This document shows positions 44,420 through 55,301 of a DNA stretch of 64,000 nt, piece by piece. The stretch is from Sorghum bicolor (taxonomy: Eukaryota; Streptophyta; Magnoliopsida; Poales; Poaceae). The notes under the pieces are model-generated. The model saw nothing but the letters and a program-made list of their open reading frames with translations. It ran no database searches and was not told the origin of the DNA. The position numbers and the translations under genes are program-made. The stretch spans positions 24,361,258 through 24,425,257 of the forward strand of contig NC_012872.2 in NCBI RefSeq assembly GCF_000003195.3. Direction: 5' to 3'. Position 1 is the first letter of the stretch, and every line of letters begins with the position of its first letter.

Positions 44420-45201
44420 GGCAGCAGTCCGCCAACGGACAGATCCGAGAAATAAGGTAACTCCCTCCCTTAAATGTGCCACCTAACCGTCTCTTTCCCC
44501 ACATAGGCGGGGCGCTCCGAATTCCACGACAAAGCAGTGTCGTAACGTCACCCACCTAAAAAGGCGCGCCCAACGGGCAGAAAGGCGAACCGTCACGGCC
44601 ACTTCCTTCCCTGGTAAGCCAAGGGGCGTACCCGCGAAAGTCTCGAGAGGTCGATGGCTGGCCTGCCAAAAGGGTTCGACAGCCGATCTCGAGCGCCAGA
44701 GTCAGGGATCCCCAGCGAGCGGTCGAAGATCGAGGCCCGCCTCGAGGACTCGCTGGCGATATCCAATGTAGGGTCGAGATAGTCTAGAGGAATCCCCCCG
44801 ACGGGAGGCATCGAGCCGCCGGACTCTATCGAATGAGACTGGTATCCCCGACCACGTCGATCCCGCTTTATGAGAACGCCTCCGGGCTACAGCTGACCCC
44901 CTCGAAAGGGGCACAGGTTCTCACTTGGACTACCCGCTAGGAACTCAATCTGGGTAGGAGACGCTCGCTCTATCGAGAGTACGTCGAAACCCCCGGGCAA
45001 AACGAGCCCATCGGAACCTTCCACCACTGGTGTCGAAAGCGCTTCTGCGAATTAGACAATATAACCCTCGAAGAAGTCAAAAACTCCTCCGAGGGCTCGG
45101 GGGCTACCCCCGCGGGGTCGCTCGCGCGCCCCCACGGAAATTCGACCGCAAACAAAGCCTCCACTCGAGCGCTAGCGCTCAAATGGAGGCTCGGGGGCTA
45201 C
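44420..45201 (+). other. Element D 3' noncoding region and polypurine tract
   Basis: GC-rich sequence between the antisense promoter and the LTR with no credible ORF. It ends with GGCTCGGGGGCTAC (45188-45201) directly before TGTCGAGG, which is the polypurine tract position. A similar CTCGGGGGCTAC block near 45095-45106 suggests a local duplication. Confidence 0.7.
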
Positions 45202-46235
45202 TGTCGAGGGTATCAGTAAGGGGTACCCTCACCGATGCGCGTTATGAGATTTCCCGTATGCTGGTCGAGGCCCTCAATTCGACGCTCTGGTCATACGTGC
45301 GCGCTGCCGTCGACGACCGCAACCTCGAAGACGGAAATAGCGTCGAGCGAATCGATCGGGGGTCGAGCGCTAGTTACCGTCGAATACGGAAACAGGGTCA
45401 TACGAACCGGGAGGCTTCGAGCGCAAGGACGCCGCCCGCCGCCTGACGCGCGCACGCGAGCCGGGGCATTAAATGCGCCTGACGCTTCCTCACCTAACAC
45501 ACAGGTCACGGGAGGCGTGATAGGGAACAGGCATCCGTCCCATCGACCTTTTTGCAGCCTTCCCACCGAACGACCCAGGGCATGTCAGGACGCGGGAAAC
45601 AAGGATGGAACGTCTAATCGGGACCCCCTCGAGACATTCAAGGTCAGCGCTCCGGATATCGCCACGTTACACGGCGTCCAACCCTCGACCGAATAGGGCT
45701 CCTTCCTAGGGACGAGTGGAACGTCAACCTATAACAACACAAGCACCCCGCCGGATCTGCCGCTCTACCTACGAGCACGCGATCGTAAAACCAACGCAAG
45801 ACGGCGCACAGAGCAGAATGCAGGGGCACGCGTAATCATCACCAGGCTGTGAAGACGGGGCAGCTCGAAGCCATGCTGGTACGGAAGGCTCGAGTGGGTC
45901 AGCGCTCCATGCTGCTATCGACCCCTACTTTGACATCTATACATGTACCCTGAGTCACTCCTTGGAACTATAAAAGGAGGGACTCAGGAATAGAACGACA
46001 ACAACACTACGCCCATACGCAGTAGAACACACACACTCCACACCACGCCTGTATTCACCCCTATACAAGCACTTAGGTGCAAGATAATACAAACCTCCCT
46101 CCCCCGCTGGACGTAGGGCCTTCTCTTGCCCGAACCAGGATAAATCTTTGTGTCTTCTTGCATCACCATCTGGAAAAGGGAGCACGCATACAAATTTACT
46201 CGTTGGTGTGACCCCCCGTGGGGAAAACACCGACA
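45202..46235 (+). repeat. Element D LTR (1034 bp), flanked by polypurine tract and primer site
   Basis: Starts TGTCGAGGGT and ends ACACCGACA. On its left lies the polypurine tract of D; on its right, after two bases, the TGGCGCGCCAGGTAGGGG primer site and a gag start. One LTR therefore serves two internal regions. It contains a TATA box at 45969. Confidence 0.85.
45969..45976 (+). promoter_or_regulatory. TATA box of element D LTR
   Basis: TATAAAAG in the context GGAACTATAAAAGGAGGGA, about 260 bases before the LTR end, a normal position for the U3/R boundary. Confidence 0.75.
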
Positions 46236-46437
46236 GTTGGCGCGCCAGGTAGGGGTCCTGCGTGTTTTTCGTCGGTTTCCCACTCCTTTCCAGATGGCAG
46301 CTCTTGCCTCGCCGATTCCACGCTCCACGGTGATTTGGTTTGGGAGTCTCGAGTTCATGTCTACGGGCTCCGGCTACGACATGATCTTGCTCTCAGTCAA
46401 AGGACCGGGAGGAGCCCGTGTCGCACCAGCTCGGTGA
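46236..46437 (+). pseudogene. gag: Primer site and truncated gag start of a second D-family internal region
   Basis: The primer site at 46238-46255 is followed by a leader and ATG 46294 (MAALASPIPRS...), an open stretch of 47 codons to 46437. There the sequence changes to an Athila-like LTR relic. Only the first few percent of gag survive. Confidence 0.65.
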
Positions 46438-46740
46438 CAAAGCAAGTGACTGTGTGACGAGTTCCTCATTAGTAATCATGTTATTGCAAGTTTATCTCTA
46501 GTTTATGCCTTGATAGATTTTAACCTTGTTTTCACTTTTGTCGTTCTCTTAAGAAAAATATAAATAACGATACCCGGAATACTTTCAGGGTGAAATGCTA
46601 CAATGAGGTATTTTATCTGTGCGCTTGTGGATAGAATAGATTATTTTCTAGAGAGCCTCCATATTCATAAATACCTTTGTATACTCTGGCACCATGCTGG
46701 GGATGACAACCTAGTATCCAAGTGGTGTTACTAAGTGTCA
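46438..46740 (+). repeat. Relic 3' end of an Athila-like LTR
   Basis: The last 100 bases (CACCATGCTGGGGATGACAACCTAG..., AAGTGTCAACA) match the end of LTR A (50622-50722) with about 85% identity, and the rest is more diverged. The left boundary is unclear. It is a truncated or solo LTR of a sister family. Confidence 0.7.
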
Positions 46741-48649
46741 ACAGGTAGCTCAACTTCAACCAAACGCCGACACAATATATATTGATCTATCGGCTTGGGT
46801 CCCAGCTCTGTTTATTACCAGTTTTACAAACATGGGTGGGAAGAATGGAAGGAGCATCTATTCAGGGTATCGGATCATACATACCGCAGTATGATCGACT
46901 CCGATTACGAAGTCCCCGATAACATTGTAAGTTCTTCACCGATACCTTAATTCCTGTATTATTTCTTAACCTCATCGGCAACTTACTTACTCTTATTTCA
47001 ACAGGCCAGTGACCAAGCACCAACGGTGAGCAGAAGCGGGAGGCCGATTGAGCTCCTCCAATTAGGCCCAATTTCTTTAGTCGGCTATAATGCACCGAGT
47101 CTAGCAACTCTTATGCATCGCAATGTACGCTTCAAAAAGACGACCACCAAATGGTCGAAAACATCTCCATCGGTCGCTGCTGCTACTCTAGCAGAGGCTT
47201 TTAAGGTAAACTCTTAATTTTCTTTGCTTACACCGATTTTATCCCGTACTCATATCATCCTTTCAGGGCACATCGGCTTCAATAGGAACTTCATCGGTAA
47301 TTTTCATTTTTCATTAAAACTTCACCAGTACCTCTTCTTATATCCAACTCATAAAATTTTATTTTCTGTAGCAGCAGACTGGTAAATCAGCAAGAACCAA
47401 GAGTGCTCAAACATCGGGTGCCGATGCCCCCCAGCCCAGTCAAGCTCCAGCCAAGAGAAAGGGTCCCAAAAGCACCAAGACCCAGCCGAATTGCCACAAG
47501 ACAGCACCATCCTCTCCACCTCGTCCAGTATCTCCGATCCAAGTAGCATCATCTCCTTCTCCATCAAAACCCTAGATGCAAGAAGTACCTTCTCCTCCTC
47601 AACCAGTACCCCAGCCGCAAGAAGCACCAGCCGATGTTTCTGAACAGATTGTCGATCCGGCTGATCTGGGCACATCATCGGCCGTCCCCCATAATAGACA
47701 ATCACCATGCCCCCTCAAGGTAAAGTACTAATCACAGAGTTATTACCGATGAGTTTATCTTATATGCTATAATCATCCTTGTAATTTTTTAGCTGAAGTC
47801 ATTCCATCGGCAATCCCAGCCGTTCAAGCCCTAATACCAGCTGCATCTCTATGTCAGAGACAGGAAATTGCCTCAAGCAAGTAAGTTATCCAATTTTTCA
47901 GATTTTGTACTATCAACAGTTAATCTTGAATAACTTATCTTCTCCCTTTTCTAGGAGCAAGATTCCCCAGATAGCCTATTCTCCTTTGCTATCGACATCT
48001 CCGATGATGAGGGTGAAGAAGCAAGCTCTTCTTAGGCAGTTGGAATTTCATTGGCAGAGATTAAGGCCAAATTGGAAAACTTATTAGCTCTGTTACACCA
48101 AGACACTGCTCAGCTAGTAGATGATTCTGGCCCGGCCAAAGTTATATTCAAGACCCTCCGTGGTCAAATTCCAGCCGATGCAGAAGAAGCTCTCTTCCAA
48201 GCTACCCATCTAGAAAGTTGCCAACTTCGGTATCAAAAGCCTAACCAGCGCCTTGCTGATAGAGCTGCTCATGCCCGGCTTATAGAGGAGATGCTGCAAG
48301 TAAAGCGTGCTACTGATGAGAAACACAAAAGCATTGGCATTCTGCAATCCTCAGGGGATGAGCTGAAACAAAATATCTCCACTCTATCGGCAAAAAGAGA
48401 AGCCCTGCTGGCTAAACTTAAGCATGTGGAAGAGGCCTTGACTCAAGCTCAGCAAGAAGAAAGTCAGCTGCCTGATGCGCTTAAAACTCTTCAGCAAGAG
48501 AGAGACATCCAAGCCCGTAAAGCACTGTAGATGGAGAAGAAGCTGAAGCCAGTGGAGGGTTCTGCTGATGAAGACACTCGAGAAATAGAAGAGGCCAACC
48601 AGATCCGTCTGCGCACCATACAGCCATCCAAGCTCTGCTGAATCTATGA
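46741..48649 (+). pseudogene. Element C antisense-gene remnant (end of exon 2 to exon 6)
   Basis: It aligns with the B antisense gene. The end of exon 2 (AQLQPNAD..., to 46929) is followed by donor GTAAGT; exon 3 starts about 47005 (VSRSGRPIELLQLGPIS) and ends TTTAAG/GTAAAC at 47208. An extra short exon may lie near 47268-47298. Exon 4 (QTGKSARTKS..., from about 47374), exon 5 and exon 6 (from 47955) follow. It is broken by TAG in exon 4 (near 47573), TAG near 48033 and TAG at 48528-48530, plus small frameshifts. The last exon encodes the coiled coil (LAEIKAKLENLLALLHQD...). Confidence 0.8.
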
Positions 48650-48798
48650 ACTCTTTATCGGCAACTTGATTAGTTTTGCTTTCAGAAACTTTAATCATTT
48701 TGGTCTAGCCGATAGGATTGTTATCGGCACTTAAACACTATGCTCGGCTCCAGATACATTTTATCCAGCCGATAGGATTATTATCGGCATTTGAACTT

Positions 48799-49382
48799 CT
48801 ATGCATCAACCCAGATAATAGGATAATATATCTTTAAATATTTTCCATTTAACTCTCTAGGAAACTCAACTCCTTCGAGAGTTTCTAAAATATAAGCATT
48901 GCCTGGAGCAGATCGATTTATCCGATAAGGACCCTCCCAATTTGGAGACCATTTTCCAAACATTGAACTCTTAGTCCCAATCGGTAGAATTAACTTCCAC
49001 ACCAAATCTCCATCGGCAAACTCTTTGGCTTTTACTTTCTTATCATACCATTTAGCAACTCTCTTTTTATTTTCTTCTATGCAAATTAAAGCTCCCAACC
49101 AATGCCCTGCTAAATCATCCAACTCATCTTTCATCAGAGTAGCATAGTCATCGGCATTTAGCTGATCGTGAGAAAAAATCCGACGAGAACCAGTTTTAAT
49201 TTCCCATGGTAACACCGCATCATGTCCATACACCAATTGACAGGGCGATACTTTGGTTGAACCATGACACGCCATCTGATACGACCATAAGGCTTCATTT
49301 CACAATGCATGCCTCCTCTTAGGACTTTCTTCAATCTTCCATTTAATTAGCTTAATATCCCTTTGTTAGAAGCTTCGGCCTA
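48799..49382 (-). pseudogene. pol: Element C integrase C-terminus
   Basis: The minus-strand frame from 49275 to 48799 (MACHGSTKVSPCQLVYGHDAV... to IWVDA) is about 88% identical to the end of B pol. Upstream, a one-base deletion and a TGA (LL-N to L-stop-N) break the frame before the junction with LTR A at 49382. Confidence 0.88.
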
Positions 49383-50722
49383 TGTTGACAGTCCTTAAGT
49401 AATAAATATAGCCATCAAATAAATAAAGAAAAGGATCCAAATGCAACCAACACCCAGACTTAGGGTTTTATTTGACAGAATTCCACGAGTTTTGGTGTTT
49501 GTCTATTTATGCAGGGGGTTATCAGGAAATACGGAAGAAAGGCCCATACGTCGAGATTACATAGAGATATCAACATGCCGCGCAATTATCTTACATCTAG
49601 AAGACTCCAGAAGCCACATGAAGGAAGCGGAGGCCGAACGGGGCCTGGCCCTGGGCGCCCGCCCAAGTAACCAGGGTGCCCGCCCCCCTGAAGAGTCCAA
49701 TGAGAACTCTCTTTCGGGACTAATCTCCACCGACCTAAAGGATCAAGAATAACCGTTCAATCAATGTCGGTTTGATCCGACGGCCCAGATTCACTTGAGG
49801 GGACTATATAACCAGACCCCTGGCCCCTGGAGGAGGCAACCCCTTGATCCCTATTCATTATTCATAGACAAAGCAAAAGCTAGGGTTTGGAGATGAGAGC
49901 TCTCCTCTCTTCTCTAAACTAGAGTAGATCTAGATAGTAGCGAGATGGAGAGCGAAGGAGGATTAGAGGAGAGGCCGGCCTGTTGGTTCTTCCTCCGGTT
50001 GTACTTCGTCATGATCAAGCTCTAATCAAGCTTGCTCATGGGATGACTCTGGTAATCTATTTCTAATTCATTATGCAATTACTAATCATGTATGTTCTGG
50101 TTCACAACTCTTTTGAGTACTTTAATCTATAGGACGCTATAGGTGAGAGTTGTAGTATAGCTGTAAGCATGGTGCTTAGACCTAGATTACTTGTGGATAT
50201 CCCCTGTCTAGCCGGATCGTGTGGTAGGCCGCGTATGTGACAGCTATGTTGGTCCTCTGTAGTCCACCTCCCGTTAGTAGGACTGGTAGGGTTTATCGGC
50301 CTATGGATAAGCATCCTTTGTGGTGTATTCTTATCACGTGGTTCGTCCCAGACATAGACATACCACTTTGAAGTAGAGAAACCATAGTTATCCTCTCTAT
50401 TCTGCTACCATCGCCCATATACTATATTGCTCTACTCTCTATTCCCATATTATCACCCATTGTTATCTTACCTTTAATATTGTTCTTATTCAATTCTACC
50501 ATCTTTCCTATTTACACCTATCTACCTATCTAGGTTAAGTTACAGTGTAAATCAGTTCTCCCGTTTCCCTGTGGATACGATAAAACCTTTAACCGGGTAA
50601 AAGCTACAACGGTATCCGTGCGCTTGCGGATTTATCTATGTGCGTATAAATACCATAGTACACTCTAGTGCCATGCTGGGGATGACAACCTAGTATTCAA
50701 GTGGTGTTAGCAAGTGTCAACA
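49383..50722 (+). repeat. Element A 5' LTR (1340 bp)
   Basis: Starts TGTTGACAGTCC and ends AAGTGTCAACA. It matches the full-length E LTR in reverse. TATATAA lies at about 49804-49810 in the context GGGGACTATATAACC. It contains no gene. Confidence 0.93.
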
Positions 50723-50911
50723 AGCATTTTTGGCGCCGTTCTCGGGGAAACGGTTGCTGAGTTGACTACAAACTAGCTTAATCATTTTCTAAAAAAATAA
50801 AAATATATATATATACTTTTCCTTTTATCTTTTGCCTTATCTCTGCTATTCTTTCTTCTTATCTAATCCTTGATCTCTGGTCTATCATGAATTCAAACAT
50901 GTCTATCTATG
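50723..50911 (+). pseudogene. gag: Element A primer site, leader and first gag codons
   Basis: The primer site TGGCGCCGTTCTCGGGGA (50731-50748) differs at two bases from the tRNA-Asp type seen in E. The leader carries a TA repeat (50809-50818). ATG 50887 starts MNSNMSIY, cut by B after CTATG (50907-50911). Confidence 0.88.
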
Positions 50912-51606
50912 TGTTGACACCGTTTTTGGGCACGTGTCTAGGATGGCAGGATAAGGTGGCAGTACGATGTTTACAAAGTGGGTTGCCGATGAGGATGGTT
51001 GCCGATGAGGGAGAAGTTGAACGTGACTAAGTCCACAGGCAGTAATATGGTGCCGATGGCTAGATAAGAAACTCTGCCGATGACTATGGCAAAGGGTCTG
51101 CCGATGATGCAAAGAGGGAGTCCGGAAGCTGCCGGTCGTTATGTGGAGGAGTTTCGGTTTGTCACGAGGGATAGTTTTGTTATTTCCTTAATTATTTGCA
51201 TCGTTTTGTATACGGATTCCGTGTAATTTGGAATTCGAATTCTAATCGTGTCTGGTTGTAGCACTTTGAGCAGGGTATAAATATAGACCCTAGGGCCTTG
51301 TAATAAAAATCAATCAATGAATCAAACACACATTTTTACTCATATTCCAGCATTTACTTTTCGACGACTTCGTCATACTTTTTCCTTTTGTTACGAGTTC
51401 TTAGGAATTCGTCGACTTAAGCTCGGCGTGTTCTCAAGTTCCGCGTGAGTTCCTCTTAGCCGTGACATCCGGGCGCATCGCTGTTGTCAGGACTAAAGTA
51501 TTCGAGTTATCACCTTTGCCGATAGCAAGGTCAAATCGGCTGGCACGCCTTAACGTTTGAATCGGGTATTAGCCCTTTGTGTTTGCAGATCAGTTTTGCA
51601 TCAACA
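50912..51606 (+). repeat. Element B 5' LTR (695 bp)
   Basis: Starts TGTTGACACCGTTTTTGGG and ends GCATCAACA. Its U3 holds five TGCCGATG words in about 120 bases (50993-51105). The TATA box is at 51276 and an AATAAA at 51302-51307. Confidence 0.94.
51276..51285 (+). promoter_or_regulatory. TATA box of element B LTR
   Basis: TATAAATATA in the context CAGGGTATAAATATAGACCC, about 330 bases before the LTR end. It is also present in the solo LTR near 63611-63620. Confidence 0.75.
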
Positions 51607-51613
51607 CATCTTT

Positions 51614-51631
51614 TGGCACGCCCGGTGGGAC
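51614..51631 (+). other. Element B primer binding site
   Basis: TGGCACGCCCGGTGGGAC, seven bases after the LTR end and ending like other primer sites that begin TGG. I do not assign the tRNA. Confidence 0.7.
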
Positions 51632-51653
51632 AGGATTCAAGATCAAGATCAAC

Positions 51654-54600
51654 ATGTCGATCTCTGACCTCGATCAAGAGAACGTCATCCCCGTGACGGA
51701 GGCCAACCTCAAGGATGAGCAGAAGCAAGCTATTGCCCAAGCCATGGAAGAGTTCAAGCAGCAATGCCTGAGGTCTTTCAGCATAAACAGGAGCGGCGAA
51801 GTGGTCCAGAAAGATGCACTGCCGGCACCACGGTAGGTTACCTTTGACGCCAATCCTGGCAAGCTTCAAGATATGGTTGACAATGCCATCAATCGAGCGT
51901 TGATTAACCAAGCTGGTGTACTGTCTAATACGGTTTTCAATGCCGTGGCAAGAACTTTCAAGGAAGGACAAATCCCACCAGATTATGTGGGCCCGTCCCA
52001 TCATCAGCCAATGGCACCAGAGGTCACGGCTCCATCGGCTGCCTTGACGACTGCAAGTGCACAATCTGCCGTCCCTCCAAGTACATCGGGGACTACTGGT
52101 GCACTATTTATGCCGATGACAACCAACCCACAAATTTCAGTTGGGCAGCATAAACTGACAACAGATATGTTGGCATCGACAATGTCAGGGTTGACTCTTC
52201 CTCCCAACTGGTGGGGTTACGGTATGCCTCCAGAGTTGACACCGGGAACATCACAAATAACTGACATGAGGGGCAAAACTCCTATGACATCGGCACCTCC
52301 CAATGCGCCGGTGAACCAGAGTCCTCGGTATACCACAACTACTACTGCAAGGCCTCACACTGGAAATCCTCAAGATTCAATGTTCCAGATGCCCAACGCA
52401 TCGGCAGAGTCAATGCTGATGCAACAGAGGTCTATGGCCTAGTCGGGGTATGTCAATTCAACGACGGTACCCAATTACCAATCATCGGCAGCACCTATGC
52501 CGATGAACGCTAATAATGGATGGCTTGGACAGCAAGCCTTTCCACAATCGCCCCAGCAGAGTTACCAGACTACAGGGTTCCAGCAAGGGCAGGTCTATCC
52601 CGGGTTCCAAGGTCAGGGGATTCCCAACCAGCCAATGAATTTTGGACAGCAACTCGGAGGACAGCCAATCGGTGGACAGCAGTTTGGTGGTCCGCAGATT
52701 GGAGGACAGGTGATCAATACAATGTTCCGTGCAGATCACGTCCCGAACAGACACGTGGAGGTTCGCCACCAAGTGCCAGATCCGCAGCCGCCTCATCGGC
52801 AAGATGCCGATGCATATTGGGCCGATAAGATTGCTGAAGTAATGAGGGAACAATTTGGGATAAAACCCAAAGTCAACACTTATTCTTATCGGACACCGTA
52901 TCCTCCCGCGTATGATTTGATCCCGCTTCCACATCGGTACAAGGTACCGGATTTTACAAAGTTTTCCGGGCAGGACGACACGTCAACCATGGAGCATGTC
53001 AACAGGTTCATCATTCAATGTGGAGAGGCTGGTAACAGGGACGAATTGAGGGTTCGTCTATTTTCATCATCATTGTCTGGATCGGCCTTTACTTGGTTCA
53101 TATCATTACCTCCCAACTCACTAATTACTTGGGCCGATCTAGAGAAGCAATTCCACAAATACTTCTTCTCGGGGGTTCATGAGAAGAAGATCACCGACTT
53201 GGTCAAGTTGAGGCAACGTAATGATGAGTCGGTTGAGGGTTTTGTGCAGATGATATGAGAGGTCAAGAATAAATGCTATAGCTTGGTTCTGGATGATCGG
53301 CAGCTAGCCGATTTGGCTTTCCAGGGTTTGTTGCCACATATCAGGGATAAGTATGCCTCTCAGGAGTTCGAAAGTTTAAGTCATTTGGTGCAGAGGATTT
53401 CTGATCAAGACATCAAGCCTTTCGAGCCTAAAAGAGCATGGAATAGGAAAGTGTCATTTGTCGATGAAGCAACAAGCTCAGATTCTGATGAAGAACCAGT
53501 AATCGGCTTGGCAGAGTGGGTAAAAAACAAGAAGCCGATGTCTTGTCCTTTTGGGCAGAAGGAACCAGAGAAGTTTGCTTTTGACACCGCTAAGGCTGAT
53601 AGGATATTTGACTTTCTACTTCAGGAAGGTCAGATCAAACTGTCACCTAACCATGTGATCCCATCGGCAGAAGAGTTGAAGAGGATGAGATATTGCAAGT
53701 GGCATAATGCAACTTCCCATGACACCAACGAGTGCAAAGTATTCAGACAGCAGCTGCAATCGGCTATAGAGTCAGGGAGAATCAAGTTTGACAGTTCCAA
53801 AGCCCAGAAGCCGATGAAGATAGACCAACATCCTTTCCCGACAAACATGTTGGATGCTAAGGGGAAGGCTAAGGTCTTAACATCGGAGACAGCTGAGAAG
53901 AGTGCATCGGTAGATCCTCAGCATCAAGTTACTACTGCCGATGCAAGAAGTAAGGGCTTGGTCCAGGAAGGAACTAGCTCAGGAAGGCCTCCTCGGTCTG
54001 GTATCGTCATAACTCATAGAAGGCCTCGAGAAAAATGGCAACAACGGGAAGATCGGTATCGGCGCCAGCAGGAAGATTATCGACGGGAAGAAGAAAGACG
54101 CCGACAGGAGTGGAATCGGCACAGGGATCATTGGAATTGTCCATTCTTCATCCATTGTTGGGAGGAAAATATCAAGCTTCCTACTGTCAGAGACTGCCCT
54201 GAGTGCAACGGTTATGTTCGGTACGATGGGATCGATCGGCATTATCATGATGATGAACGGCGATTTAATGGGCCGATCAGAGGAAGGGTGTCAGTTCATG
54301 ACCGGCTGGGGTGCAGATTTAGTGGGCACGACAGACTTAGTGACCGTGTCCAGTATTTTCCCAGGAACCAAGAAGAGCTCGAGGAAATGGCTGATGCGCG
54401 GGTTCCCGATGAATTCATATTTTGCAGGGATGCTAACACGCATCGTATGGAGTCAAGGGAGAACCGACGCCCGATGGCAAGGCAAAGGCCACTTCCTCCA
54501 TGGTGCCCTGGAGGATTAACCAAGACACATAAAAGGAGATTGCAACGTGAAAGGCAAGAAGAGCTAAACAAGGGAGAGAACTCTGGAAGTCGGCAGCCGT

Positions 54601-55301
54601 CAGACACTAAGAGGGAAGGTCCATCGGCAGGCGTCAACATGGTCTTCATGTTGCCGATGGAGTTTCTTGCACCAGCCAGTGATGATGAGTTGGAATTTTC
54701 TGATCAGATAGCTCAGTTGGCTCTGGATCCGATGACGGCTATCTTTGAGAAACCTGCCGATGACGAGAGGCAGCATCTTAAAGTTCTGTTCCTCAAAGGA
54801 AGGGTTGATGGGCAGCCAATGACCAAGATCCTAGTTGATGGTGGAGCTGCTATTAATATTATGCCGTATGCAGTATATCGGAAGCTTGGGAAAGGGGATC
54901 AAGATTTGACCAAGACCGATATGATGCTCAAAGACTTTGAAGGAAACGTGTCTCCAGTCAAGGGGGCGATATGTGCAGAGTTGACCATCGGCAGCAAAAC
55001 CTTGCTGACAACTTTTTTCGTGATCAGCGGAAAAGGTGCTTACAACTTATTATTGGGAAGAGATTGGATTCATGCCAATTGTTGTATCCCATCTACAATG
55101 CATCAATGCTTGGTTCAGTGGGTAGGTGACAAGATTGAGATTGTCCCAGGAGATTCTTCTTATGTTATCGCATCAGCAGAAGCAGATACTTACGAAAGGA
55201 CCAGGTGCATTTCAGGAGAAGTTTGGGAGAAAGATTTTCTCAAAGTTGCCGATTATGAGATTCCACCGATCCAAGCAGTCGGTTCTGACGACGGTTTTTA
55301 A
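51654..55301 (+). pseudogene. gag: Element B gag-protease, three in-frame stops
   Basis: One reading frame from ATG 51654 (MSISDLDQEN) to TAA 55299-55301, interrupted only by TAG 51834-51836, TAG 52440-52442 and TGA 53256-53258; no frameshift. It includes a Pro/Gln/Gly-rich region with an intact ORF 52497-53258, then the capsid core (FTKFSGQDDTSTMEHVNRF, GSAFTWFISLP, KYFF), a zinc-binding-like CKWHNATSHDTNECKVF segment, a long charged Arg-rich region, and a protease with ILVDGGAAINIMPY (Asp-Gly-Gly-Ala active site, usual for Tat). The stops look like C-to-T changes in CAG, CAG and CGA. The last codon overlaps the pol start (TAATG). Confidence 0.88.

Larger units (their letters stand above)
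23450..46235 (+). mobile_element. Element D: old Tat-clade Ty3/gypsy element (RIRE2-like), interrupted by E and F
   Basis: Its pieces are 23450-26329 (pol), 33960-34353 (end of pol), 39547-45201 (antisense gene and 3' region) and the LTR at 45202-46235. The 5' part is cut off by the chromovirus array. Tat features are a second, archaeal-type RNase H after the usual one, a large antisense gene between pol and the 3' LTR, and a TGGCGCGCCAGGTAGGGG primer site. Several stops and frameshifts in pol make it inactive and older than its insertions. The DNA is rich in TCGA/CTCGAG words. Confidence 0.88.
46741..49382 (-). mobile_element. Element C: relic of the B family in reverse orientation
   Basis: It mirrors B positions from about 60550 down to 57950: antisense gene on plus (46741-48649), then pol C-terminus on minus (48799-49382). 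It is truncated at both sides, on the left at the LTR relic and on the right by element A inserted in integrase. It carries the same dense GCCGAT/ATCGGC words as B, but also stops and indels. Confidence 0.85.
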
